22,074 nt of DNA from an uncultured Clostridia bacterium (GTDB lineage: Bacteria; Bacillota; Clostridia; TANB77; CAG-465), in NCBI GenBank assembly GCA_947628575.1, contig CANRAK010000010.1, positions 1-22,074 on the forward strand. The letters are read 5' to 3'. This document shows positions 7,477 to 15,206 of the stretch, piece after piece. The translations under genes were made by a program, and so were the position numbers. Under the pieces are notes generated by a model. That model saw only the letters and a list, made by a program, of their open reading frames with translations, had not been told where the DNA came from and ran no database searches. Position 1 is the stretch's first letter. Each line of letters begins with the position of its first letter.

Positions 7477-8475
7477 ATGTTTAAACCTAAAGCAATATAT
7501 TTTGAAGAAAATATAGAAAATTATACATTAGGAAAAGAATTGTTAAATAAATATAAAGATGTTCCTATGTATAAAATACAAAGTCATAACAATATAGAAG
7601 AAATGAGAAAAAAGTCTAATGCAGATTTTATGGATATGAAAAGAAATCTTATTATTGGAATAAGAAAAACACATAGATTTGTACCAAATCACAAAATATC
7701 AGACTATTTAGTACCATATACTTCATCTGGCTGTACTGCTGCCTGTATGTATTGTTACTTAGTTTGTAATTACAATAAATGTGCCTATTTAAGATTATTC
7801 GTTAATCGAGAAAAAATGCTTGATAAAATAATACAAACTTCTGAAAAATCAGATAAGGAATTAGTATTTGAGATAGGCAGTAATAGTGATTTAATACTTG
7901 AAAATACTATTACTAATAATTTAGTTTGGACAATTGAAAATTTTAAAAATACCACAAAAGGTAAACTAACCTTTCCAACTAAATTTAGTATGGTAGATGA
8001 TTTATTAAACTTAAACCATAGAAATAAAATAATAATTCGAATGAGTGTAAATCCAGAAGAAATAATAAATAAAGTAGAATTTGGCACATCAAGATTAAAA
8101 GAAAGAATTAAAGCAATAAACAAATTGAAAGATGCAGGATATGATGTAGGAATACTCGTTGCACCTGTTATATTTGTAGATAATTGGAAAGAACTATATA
8201 CTGACTTAATTCAAAGATTACAAAAAGATCTTTCAAATAAAGTAAAAAAAGATGTTTTTTTTGAAATAATATTTATGACCTATAGCTATGTACATACAAA
8301 AATAAATTCAGAAGCTTTTCCTAAAGCTATAAATCTTTATAATAAAGATATAATGACAGGAAGAGGTAAAGGAAAATATTGGTATAAGTCTGATGTTAGA
8401 AAAGAAAGAGAATTGTTTTTCAAAGAACAATTAAATAAATATTTTCCTAATAATAAAATTGCATATATTGTTTAA
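7477..8475 (+). CDS. splB: Spore photoproduct lyase (radical SAM)
   Basis: Repairs the spore photoproduct (5-thyminyl-5,6-dihydrothymine) in germinating spores by radical S-adenosylmethionine chemistry. The 332-residue length, the GIRKTHRFVPNHKISDYLVP lead-in and the radical SAM motif C86-TAA-C90-MY-C93 fit the family. Further family marks are YLRLFVNRE (about 104-112), the segment NKIIIRMSVNPEEI and the C-terminal KGKYWYK. Two extra cysteines (C97, C102) follow the cluster motif. The hydrogen-donor Cys141 of the Bacillus enzyme lies, from memory of that sequence, in a FEASCTSD-like stretch; here the same place reads FEIGSNSD, with Ser135 in place of the Cys. AAAAGGAG precedes the ATG. Monocistronic. 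It agrees with the other spore genes in the window. Confidence 0.9.
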   Translation: MFKPKAIYFEENIENYTLGKELLNKYKDVPMYKIQSHNNIEEMRKKSNADFMDMKRNLIIGIRKTHRFVPNHKISDYLVPYTSSGCTAACMYCYLVCNYNKCAYLRLFVNREKMLDKIIQTSEKSDKELVFEIGSNSDLILENTITNNLVWTIENFKNTTKGKLTFPTKFSMVDDLLNLNHRNKIIIRMSVNPEEIINKVEFGTSRLKERIKAINKLKDAGYDVGILVAPVIFVDNWKELYTDLIQRLQKDLSNKVKKDVFFEIIFMTYSYVHTKINSEAFPKAINLYNKDIMTGRGKGKYWYKSDVRKERELFFKEQLNKYFPNNKIAYIV

Positions 8476-8527
8476 ATTTTCATTTATTATACTTCTTTAT
8501 TTAAATTTTGTCTTAAATAAAAAATTT

Positions 8528-8580
8528 AAGTCACTCTTCTCTTATATTATACTAAGATAGGAGTGACTTTTACTTTTAAA
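8528..8580. terminator. Bidirectional terminator between splB and the DUF4143 ATPase gene
   Basis: Outer stem AAGTCACTC (8528-8536) / GAGTGACTT (8561-8569), with an inner TCTTA / TAAGA stem. It is followed by TTTACTTTT on the plus strand and by AAATTTTTTATTT on the minus strand. It lies between converging genes. Confidence 0.8.
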
Positions 8581-8625
8581 ACATATAAATTTAGATTTAT
8601 ATATATATTTAGCATTAAAGTATTG

Positions 8626-9894
8626 CTAAATATATTCAATTGGTACTATATAATTTTTATCATCAATAGCATGAATATCTTTACTTAAACATAAAACACA
8701 TCCATTAGGTGAATTCATTTCAAATTTTTCTACAATGTTAAAATTTTTTATTGAACTTTTATCTGGATTTGCTCCTTTTTTTATTTCTACTGGATAAATA
8801 TTATCTTCATGTACAACTAATAAATCTATTTCTTTTCCATTATTATCTCTGTAATAATATAAATGCTTTTTTGGATCTCTTTGATTATTTGCATAACTTT
8901 TTACTATTTCTGAAATAACATAAGTTTCAAAAATCTGACCACTATATGCACTTTTTTTCAAAGTTTCACTACTTACATATCCAGTTAAATAACAAGCAAG
9001 TCCTGTGTCCATAAAATATATTTTTGGTCTTTTTATTATACGACCAACATTATTATTCATATGTGGCTGTAGTAAAAATATTAAATAAGTATTACTTAAT
9101 ACACCTGTCCATTTTGCTATAGTTTCAGAATCTATTCCAACATCTTTTGCTATATCTGAAGCATTAAATTCTTGACCTGTTCTTGCTGCTAAACTTGAAA
9201 TAAATTTTAAGAACTTTGGTTCATCTTGAACATTAATAATTTTTCTAACATCTCTTTCAATATATGTTCTTAAATATGATGAAAAGAAAGTTTCAATACT
9301 AATATTATCATTTTTATATAATTCAGGATAGCTACCTCTAAAAATTCTTTCAAATATATTATCCATATATTCATATTTTAAAGTTTCCTTATTTTTTAGT
9401 ATATTTATATCTGGTATAAAAACATCTTCTTTTAACCCACATATTTCTCTTGTAGATAATGGATATAAATCAATTATTCCTACTCTTCCTGCTAAAGACT
9501 CAGTTATATTTTCCATAGTTTCAAATACTTGTGAACCTGTTAAAAAATATAATGTACTTACCTTTTTTCCATCACCAAACATTTCATTTTTTCTAGCTTC
9601 ATCTATTTTAAGTTTTATGTACGATAAAAGATTAGGAGCATATTGAAATTCATCTATTACAAGTGGTACACCATGTGACCTTAAAAAAGTTTCTGGATCT
9701 TCAATTGCCATAGTTCTTTCGTATAAATCATCTAAGCTAACTTCATTTATTTCTTCTTTTTTTACATTAGCAATGTATTGTAAAACTGTACTTTTTCCAG
9801 ACTGTCTAGCTCCTGTAATTAATATTGCTGGAAAATTTCCATACATTTCATCTAGTTTGTTTTCTATACTTCTATTAATATATTTACTAGCCAT
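8626..9894 (-). CDS. AAA ATPase with C-terminal DUF4143 domain
   Basis: A 422-residue protein of the widespread AAA_14-DUF4143 ATPase family. Walker A GARQSGKST (28-36), Walker B LVIDEFQ (78-84), a sensor-like LTGSQ followed by the SLAGRVGIIDLYPLS segment, then DUF4143 (about 200 onward) with ERDVRKI, the winged-helix-like FNASDIAKDVGIDSETIAKW and KIYFMDTGLACYLTG. Near the end, GKEIDLLV and YPVEIKKG resemble the E/D...ExK core of PD-(D/E)xK nuclease folds. The biological role of the family is not established; such genes are often present in several copies and behave like accessory genes. GGAGG lies 6 bases ahead of the ATG. Monocistronic, with its own promoter and a 39-bp palindrome filling the leader. 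Family call firm, function open. Confidence 0.92.
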   Translation of the reverse strand: MASKYINRSIENKLDEMYGNFPAILITGARQSGKSTVLQYIANVKKEEINEVSLDDLYERTMAIEDPETFLRSHGVPLVIDEFQYAPNLLSYIKLKIDEARKNEMFGDGKKVSTLYFLTGSQVFETMENITESLAGRVGIIDLYPLSTREICGLKEDVFIPDINILKNKETLKYEYMDNIFERIFRGSYPELYKNDNISIETFFSSYLRTYIERDVRKIINVQDEPKFLKFISSLAARTGQEFNASDIAKDVGIDSETIAKWTGVLSNTYLIFLLQPHMNNNVGRIIKRPKIYFMDTGLACYLTGYVSSETLKKSAYSGQIFETYVISEIVKSYANNQRDPKKHLYYYRDNNGKEIDLLVVHEDNIYPVEIKKGANPDKSSIKNFNIVEKFEMNSPNGCVLCLSKDIHAIDDKNYIVPIEYI

Positions 9895-9907
9895 ATTTTT
9901 CCTCCAT

Positions 9908-9946
9908 TTTATACATTTTCCGAACGGTAATCGGAATTTGTATAAA
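9908..9946. repeat. 39-bp imperfect palindrome, copy 1 (in the ATPase leader)
   Basis: Arms TTTATACATTTTCCGA (9908-9923) and TCGGAATTTGTATAAA (9931-9946) pair with two mismatches around a 7-base centre, ACGGTAA. It begins at the last base of the ATPase -10 box and ends 4 bases from its ribosome binding site, so it fills the start site and most of the 5' leader. It could be an operator or, in RNA, a long hairpin next to the ribosome binding site. Confidence 0.85.
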
Positions 9947-9974
9947 TAATATCACGTTTTTTTTATTTTTTCAA
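9946..9974 (-). promoter_or_regulatory. Predicted sigma-A promoter of the DUF4143 ATPase gene
   Basis: Minus strand: -35 TTGAAA (9974-9969), 17-base spacer, extended -10 TGA-TATTAT (9951-9946). The predicted start falls in the palindrome at 9908-9946. Confidence 0.65.
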
Positions 9975-10050
9975 CTATTTTTGTTTATTTTATGCTTATT
10001 TTTACTTTATATACTATTAAGAGTAATAATAAATGATTAAATATATTGCT

Positions 10051-10089
10051 TTTATACATTTTCCGAATAGCAATCGGAATTTGTATAAA
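10051..10089. repeat. 39-bp imperfect palindrome, copy 2
   Basis: Identical arms and orientation to the copy at 9908-9946; only the 7-base centre differs (ATAGCAA against ACGGTAA, three changes). The copies are 143 bp apart start to start. This copy lies about 68 bp upstream of the -35 box of the hyd promoter, and about 80 bp behind the -35 box of the ATPase promoter. Confidence 0.85.
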
Positions 10090-10156
10090 GTTTTATTCTA
10101 ATTTTATACTATTTTTCTCCTTCCATAAAATCTCACAAACTTTATTTACAAAATGA

Positions 10157-10185
10157 TTGTTTTATCGACATTCTTTTGATATAAT
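10157..10185 (+). promoter_or_regulatory. Predicted sigma-A promoter of the hydCBA operon
   Basis: -35 TTGTTT (10157-10162; only TTG matches), 17-base spacer, perfect -10 TATAAT (10180-10185). A short leader of about 35 bases follows to hydC. The poor -35 with a good -10 could mean activator dependence, which I cannot show. Confidence 0.6.
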
Positions 10186-10226
10186 TCTTAGTGGATACAA
10201 ATATGATGTATTAGGAGGAAAGATTT

Positions 10227-10721
10227 ATGGGAGAAACAAAAAGATGTCCTGGCTGTACTGGTAAAGATCCTTTTTTAGAGGAACTTTGCAAAAAATATGA
10301 GCCAATAAAAGACAATTTAATTCAAATGCTAAATGAAGTGCAAGAGCATTATGGTTATATACCTACTAAAGCACAACAAGTATTATCTGAATACTTAAAA
10401 TTGCCAATGGCAGAAATATATGGTGTTATAACATTCTATTCAAGATTTACACTTAAACCAAAAGGAAAATATAATGTAGCTGTATGCTTAGGAACAGCTT
10501 GCTTTGTAAAAGGCTCACAAAAAATAATGGATAGACTTAAAGAAAGACTTAAAATAGAAGCTGGTGAAACAACAACTGATGGTAAATTTTCTATTGAAGA
10601 AACAAGATGTGTTGGAGCCTGTGGACTTGCACCTGTATTTACCGTAAATGGTGAAGTTTATGGAAAAGCTACAGTTCAAAAATTAGACCAAGTTCTAGAT
10701 GAACTAGATAAAAAAGAATAA
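10227..10721 (+). CDS. hydC: [FeFe]-hydrogenase subunit HydC (NuoE-like, [2Fe-2S])
   Basis: Small electron-transfer subunit of the NAD-linked, electron-bifurcating-type [FeFe]-hydrogenase. The 164 residues match the NuoE/thioredoxin-like [2Fe-2S] family: helical N-terminus with VQEHYGYIPTKAQQ, MAEIYGVITFYSRF, then the four cluster ligands in CLGTAC (Cx4C) and RCVGACG (Cx3C), followed by LAPVFTVNGEVYGKAT. The N-terminus has two extra cysteines (RCPGC). AGGAGG lies 8 bases ahead of the ATG. First gene of hydC-hydB-hydA; 16 bases separate its stop from the chosen hydB start. Confidence 0.94.
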   Translation: MGETKRCPGCTGKDPFLEELCKKYEPIKDNLIQMLNEVQEHYGYIPTKAQQVLSEYLKLPMAEIYGVITFYSRFTLKPKGKYNVAVCLGTACFVKGSQKIMDRLKERLKIEAGETTTDGKFSIEETRCVGACGLAPVFTVNGEVYGKATVQKLDQVLDELDKKE

Positions 10722-10737
10722 ACTGGAGGTGTGTATA

Positions 10738-12597
10738 TTGAAAACATTAGATGAAATTAATAAGATTAGGGAAGAAAAAAGAAAAGAGCTAGACTTAAGA
10801 GTTAATACAAAAGCCGATACTCGTGAAAAACATATTCTAGTATGTCATGGAACTGGGTGCACTTCTTCTAAATCTCCAAAAATCTTAGAGAATTTTAGAA
10901 AAATAATTGAAGAAAAGAAAATAGAAAATGTAAGAGTAATTATGACTGGTTGTTTCGGTCTATGTGCAAAAGGTCCAATTGTTATAATTAGACCTGAAGA
11001 TACATTTTACTCAAATGTAACTCCTGAAGATTGTGAAGAAATTATACAAACTCACATATTAGAAGGAAAAAAAGTAGATAGATTACTATGTAAAGATATT
11101 GACGGAAAAATAGTAAATAGTTTAGATGAGCTTAATTTCTACAAAAAGCAAGAAAGAATTGCTCTTAAAAACTGTGGTGTTATTAATCCAGAATGTATAG
11201 ATGAATATATAGCTTTTGACGGATATAAAGCATTAGAAAAAGTATTAAAAAGTATGTCACCAGATGATGTAATTGATGTATTAACTAAATCTGGTCTTAG
11301 AGGTCGTGGTGGAGCTGGATTTCCTACTGGTAAAAAATGGTCATTTACTAAAGGATATCAAGCAGACCAAAAATATGTAGTATGTAATGCAGATGAAGGT
11401 GACCCTGGTGCATTTATGGATAGAAGTATACTTGAAGGTGACCCTCATTCAGTACTAGAATCAATGATTATTGCTGGATATACAATTGGTGCAACTAAAG
11501 GTTATATCTACGTAAGAGCTGAATATCCTATTGCTGTAAAACGTTTCCAAAAAGCCATTGACCAAGCAAGAGAATATGGCATACTTGGTAAAAATATTTT
11601 TGATTCAGGTTTTGATTTTGATGTAGAAGTAAGACTTGGTGCTGGTGCATTTGTATGTGGTGAAGAAACAGCATTACTTGAATCTATAGAAGGAAAACGT
11701 GGTCAACCAAGAGTTAAACCACCGTTCCCTGCTGAATGTGGTCTATGGGGAAAACCTACATTAATTAATAATGTTGAAACTTATGCAAACATTACAAGAA
11801 TTATATTAAATGGAGCTGATTGGTATTCATCAATTGGAACAGAAACATCTAAGGGTACAAAAGTATTTGCACTTGGTGGTAATGTTAATAACATTGGTCT
11901 TGTTGAAGTACCAATGGGAACAACATTAAGAGAAATCGTTTATGATATTGGTGGTGGAATACCTAATAACCGTAACTTTAAAGCAGCTCAAACTGGCGGT
12001 CCGTCAGGTGGATGTATTCCTGCTGAGCATTTAGATACACCTATAGACTATGAATCATTAAAACAAATTGGCTCTATGATGGGTTCAGGTGGACTAATTG
12101 TTATGGACGATACAAAATGTATGCCAAGCTTAGCTAAATTTTATTTAGATTTTACAGTTAGTGAAAGCTGTGGAAAATGTACTCCTTGTAGAATTGGTAC
12201 AAAAAGAATGCATGAAATACTTGAAAGAATTTGTAATGGACAAGGAACTTTAGAAGACTTAGATAAACTTGAAAAACTTGCAATTAACATTCAAAGAGGT
12301 AGTGTATGCGGTCTTGGACAAAGTGCTCCAAATCCTGTAATAAGTACATTAAGATACTTTAGAGATGAATTTGTAGAACATGTTGTAGATAAAAATTGTC
12401 GTACTCTTGAATGTAAAGCTTTATCTAAGATAGTAATAAATAAAGAAAAGTGTAAAGGTTGTGGACTATGTCAAAAGAACTGTCCTGTTAATGCAATTGA
12501 AGGAACTGCAAGAGAAATTAGATACATTAACCAAGATAAATGTATTAAATGTGGTACATGTTTAACAAAATGTCCATTCCATGCTATTGGAAACTAA
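10738..12597 (+). CDS. hydB: [FeFe]-hydrogenase subunit HydB (NuoF-like, FMN/NAD(H)-binding)
   Basis: Flavin subunit that exchanges electrons with NAD(H) and is thought to be the bifurcation site with reduced ferredoxin. Domains in order: thioredoxin-like [2Fe-2S] (about 30-110; C36, C41, C72, C76), NuoF core with GLRGRGGAGFPTGKKW (NADH/FMN) and CNADEGDPGAFMDR, the SLBB region, the [4Fe-4S] motif SCGKCTPCRIGT, and a C-terminal two-cluster ferredoxin domain (CKGCGLCQKNCP and CIKCGTCLTKCP) in the last 60 residues. I chose the TTG at 10738: GGAGG (10725-10729) lies 8 bases ahead. The GTG at 10729 overlaps the ribosome binding site and cannot use it. About 619 residues; 11 bases before hydA. Confidence 0.95.
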   Translation: MKTLDEINKIREEKRKELDLRVNTKADTREKHILVCHGTGCTSSKSPKILENFRKIIEEKKIENVRVIMTGCFGLCAKGPIVIIRPEDTFYSNVTPEDCEEIIQTHILEGKKVDRLLCKDIDGKIVNSLDELNFYKKQERIALKNCGVINPECIDEYIAFDGYKALEKVLKSMSPDDVIDVLTKSGLRGRGGAGFPTGKKWSFTKGYQADQKYVVCNADEGDPGAFMDRSILEGDPHSVLESMIIAGYTIGATKGYIYVRAEYPIAVKRFQKAIDQAREYGILGKNIFDSGFDFDVEVRLGAGAFVCGEETALLESIEGKRGQPRVKPPFPAECGLWGKPTLINNVETYANITRIILNGADWYSSIGTETSKGTKVFALGGNVNNIGLVEVPMGTTLREIVYDIGGGIPNNRNFKAAQTGGPSGGCIPAEHLDTPIDYESLKQIGSMMGSGGLIVMDDTKCMPSLAKFYLDFTVSESCGKCTPCRIGTKRMHEILERICNGQGTLEDLDKLEKLAINIQRGSVCGLGQSAPNPVISTLRYFRDEFVEHVVDKNCRTLECKALSKIVINKEKCKGCGLCQKNCPVNAIEGTAREIRYINQDKCIKCGTCLTKCPFHAIGN

Positions 12598-12608
12598 GGA
12601 GGTACATA

Positions 12609-14363
12609 ATGAAAGAAAATATGATTACATTAACAATAGACGGCATAGAAACTAAAGTAAAAGAAGGAACAACAATACTTGAGGCTGCAAAAATTGCTGG
12701 AATAGATATACCTACTCTATGCTTTCTAAAAGATATTAACGAAGTTGGAGATTGTAGAATGTGTATTGTAGAAGTTGAAGGAAGACGTGGCTTTACAACT
12801 TCTTGTATTACTAAAGTTGAAGAAGGTATGATAGTACATACACAAACTCCTGCAGTAAACGAGTCAAGAGAAGTAATGTTAGATTTAATATTATCTAATC
12901 ATCCTCAAGATTGTTTAACATGCGTAAGATCAGGTAATTGTGAATTACAAAATCTAGCAAAAAAATTTAATAAAACTGAAATTGAATTTACAGGTGTAAG
13001 ATATAAAAAAGCAAAAGATGATTTATCTCCATCTATTGTTAGAGATCCTGAAAAATGTATTCTTTGTAGAAGATGTGTTGCTGCTTGTAAAAAAGTACAA
13101 AAAATTGGTGCAATCGATACAGTAAATAGAGGATTTGAATCTTGCATATCTACTGTTGGTAATTTAAGTTTAAATGATGTAAATTGTACAAACTGTGGTC
13201 AATGTATACAAGCTTGTCCTGTTGGTGCATTATATGAAAAACCTACAACAAATGAAGTATGGAAAAAATTAAGAGACCCAGAAACTTACGTTGTTGTTCA
13301 AACTGCTCCTGCTGTAAGAGTAGCATTAGGTGAAGAATTTAATATGCCAATTGGTACAAATGTAACAGGAAAAATGGTTACTGCTTTAAAAAGATTAGGT
13401 TTTGATAAAGTATTTGATACAAATACTGGAGCAGATTTTACAATTATGGAAGAAGCAACAGAATTTATAACAAGAGTAACTTCAAAAGGAACTCTACCTA
13501 TGATCACATCTTGTTCTCCTGGTTGGGTAAAATATATCGAAATGAATTATCCAGAACTTCTACCACATCTATCAACTTGTAAATCTCCTCATCAAATGTT
13601 TGGTGCACTTGTTAAAACATACTTTGCACAAAAAGAAGGAATTGATCCAAGTAAAATATATGTAGTTTCTGTAATGCCATGTATTGCAAAAAAATTCGAA
13701 AGACAAAGAGATGAAATGCAAAATAATGGACTTTATGATGTAGATAATGTAATTACTACTCGTGAACTTGCAAAAATGATTAAACAGGCAAATTTAGAGT
13801 TTACAGAGCTAGAAGATTCTACTTTTGATAATCCGATGGGAGAAGCAACTGGTGCTGCAGCAATATTTGGTACTACTGGTGGTGTTATGGAAGCAGCTTT
13901 AAGAACAGCTCAAGATATACTAACTGGTAAAGATTTAGAAAAAATAGATTTTGAACAAGTTAGAGGTGCAAATGGTATAAAAAAGGCCACTGTAAATGTA
14001 AATGGAAAAGATTTTAAAGTAGTAGCTGCTAGTGGACTTGCAAATGCACAAGAAATTATGGAAGAAATTAAATCTGGAAAAGCAGATTATGATTTTGTTG
14101 AAATAATGGCTTGCCCTGGTGGATGTGTAATGGGTGGTGGCCAACCTATTAAGAGTTCAAAAATACGTAGAGAAGTTGATGTAAGAGCTTTAAGAGCAAA
14201 TGCATTATACTCAATAGACGAAAAGAGTACAATAAGAAAATCTCACCAAAATCCAATACTAAAACAAATATATAAAGATTACTTAAAAGAGCCAGGTGGT
14301 GAACTTGCACATAAACTATTACATACTCACTATACAGCTAGAAATAAATATAATTTAAAATAA
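12609..14363 (+). CDS. hydA: [FeFe]-hydrogenase catalytic subunit HydA (trimeric bifurcating type)
   Basis: Catalytic subunit making or oxidising H2 at the H-cluster; with HydB and HydC it would couple H2 to NAD(H) and ferredoxin in the cytoplasm. Domains: [2Fe-2S] ferredoxin (C38, C49, C52, C66), His-type [4Fe-4S] (HPQDCLTCVRSGNC, 98-111), two [4Fe-4S] motifs (C150-C160 and C193-C203), then the H-cluster motifs TSCSPGW (301-306), MPCIAKKFE (356-364) and EIMACPGGCVMGGGQP (498-513). The first motif has Ser where the single-subunit clostridial enzymes have a second Cys (TSCCPGW). 584 residues, no extra C-terminal cluster domain. I chose the ATG at 12609, with AAGGAGGT ahead; a longer frame from 12549 would run through the end of hydB. 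Maturation genes hydEFG are not in the window. Confidence 0.95.
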   Translation: MKENMITLTIDGIETKVKEGTTILEAAKIAGIDIPTLCFLKDINEVGDCRMCIVEVEGRRGFTTSCITKVEEGMIVHTQTPAVNESREVMLDLILSNHPQDCLTCVRSGNCELQNLAKKFNKTEIEFTGVRYKKAKDDLSPSIVRDPEKCILCRRCVAACKKVQKIGAIDTVNRGFESCISTVGNLSLNDVNCTNCGQCIQACPVGALYEKPTTNEVWKKLRDPETYVVVQTAPAVRVALGEEFNMPIGTNVTGKMVTALKRLGFDKVFDTNTGADFTIMEEATEFITRVTSKGTLPMITSCSPGWVKYIEMNYPELLPHLSTCKSPHQMFGALVKTYFAQKEGIDPSKIYVVSVMPCIAKKFERQRDEMQNNGLYDVDNVITTRELAKMIKQANLEFTELEDSTFDNPMGEATGAAAIFGTTGGVMEAALRTAQDILTGKDLEKIDFEQVRGANGIKKATVNVNGKDFKVVAASGLANAQEIMEEIKSGKADYDFVEIMACPGGCVMGGGQPIKSSKIRREVDVRALRANALYSIDEKSTIRKSHQNPILKQIYKDYLKEPGGELAHKLLHTHYTARNKYNLK

Positions 14364-14371
14364 CAATAACT

Positions 14372-14406
14372 AAACTCAGTATTATATGTACTGAGTTTGT
14401 TTTTAC
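14372..14406 (+). terminator. Terminator of the hydCBA operon
   Basis: Perfect 10-bp stem AAACTCAGTA (14372-14381) / TACTGAGTTT (14389-14398), 7-base loop, then GTTTTTAC. It lies 9 bases behind the hydA stop codon. Confidence 0.88.
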
Positions 14407-14442
14407 TTTATTTAGATAAAATTGTTAATTTTTCTGTAATAG

Positions 14443-14471
14443 TTGATAATTTATACAATTTATGGTATATA
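14443..14471 (+). promoter_or_regulatory. Predicted promoter of the capA/capB-like operon
   Basis: -35 TTGATA (14443-14448), 17-base spacer, extended -10 TGG-TATATA (14466-14471). A leader of about 18 bases follows before the ATG at 14497, with GGGAGA as ribosome binding site. Confidence 0.5.
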
Positions 14472-14496
14472 TACATTATAAAAGTAGGGAGATATT

Positions 14497-15195
14497 ATGG
14501 AAGAAATAGATTTAAATGAATTGTTGTACTATATGCTGAAAAGGAAAGTTTATATTATTCTTTCTATTATAATAGGCCTAGTAGCTGGTCTTTTATATAC
14601 TAAAATTTTAATACAGCCAGAATATAGTTCATTTTCTACATTGCTACTTTCAAAATCAATAGCTAATGAAGATATAAATGATACTACTAGTAACAATGAT
14701 TCTACAATAACACAAAATGATATAATTATAAATCAAAAACTTGTTTCCACATATAATACTTTAATAAAAAGTAGAAGTGTTGCTACACAAGTTATTCAAG
14801 AATTAGGATTAAATATTAAAGAAGAAGTTATAATGTCACATATTACTATAACTTCAGAGGAAGATAGTGGTATGATAAAGATTTCTTTTTCTAGCCCAGA
14901 TCCTACAGTTACAGCAGATGTTACAAATAAGTTGGCTGAAATTTTTATTTCTAAAGTTAAAGAAATATATAATCTACACAATTTTATAATTATTGATAGA
15001 GCTTATGTGGCTGATACACCATATAACATTAATTATCTTAAAAATGCTGCACTTGGTGGTGTTTTATTACTATTTTTAACAATTTGCATTATATTTATGT
15101 TATTTTATTTTGATACAAAAATACGTTCTAAAGAAGAAGTTGAAAAACTGCTAGAAGAAGAAGTTTTAGCTGTAATTCCTGAAATGAAAATATAA
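14497..15195 (+). CDS. Wzz-type polysaccharide chain-length/kinase-activator membrane protein
   Basis: A 232-residue co-polymerase of the Wzz / CapA / YveK type, which spans the membrane and activates a partner BY-kinase controlling exopolysaccharide or capsule chain length. Two membrane helices, about 16-36 (VYIILSIIIGLVAGLLYTKI) and 180-202, enclose an extracytoplasmic domain. The C-terminal cytoplasmic tail (SKEEVEKLLEEEVLAVIPEM) is the usual kinase-contact region, including the PE motif. No proline-rich stretch is obvious before the second helix. GGGAGA lies ahead of the ATG. The kinase gene follows after 11 bases. No glycosyltransferase or polymerase genes follow, so the polysaccharide they act on must be made elsewhere. 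Confidence 0.88.
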   Translation: MEEIDLNELLYYMLKRKVYIILSIIIGLVAGLLYTKILIQPEYSSFSTLLLSKSIANEDINDTTSNNDSTITQNDIIINQKLVSTYNTLIKSRSVATQVIQELGLNIKEEVIMSHITITSEEDSGMIKISFSSPDPTVTADVTNKLAEIFISKVKEIYNLHNFIIIDRAYVADTPYNINYLKNAALGGVLLLFLTICIIFMLFYFDTKIRSKEEVEKLLEEEVLAVIPEMKI

Positions 15196-15206
15196 GGAGG
15201 TTTACA

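Larger units (their letters stand above)
9895..10226. other. Divergent intergenic region between the DUF4143 ATPase and hyd operon
   Basis: 332 AT-rich bases holding a leftward promoter (9946-9974), a rightward promoter (10157-10185) and two copies of a 39-bp imperfect palindrome (9908-9946 and 10051-10089). No coding frame or RNA gene was recognised. The ribosome binding site AGGAGG for hydC is at about 10213-10218. Confidence 0.65.

Noticed and set aside
9908..10089. The two 39-bp palindromes as ends of an insertion sequence
   Set aside because: Only 104 bases of non-coding DNA lie between them, with no transposase and no target duplication visible.
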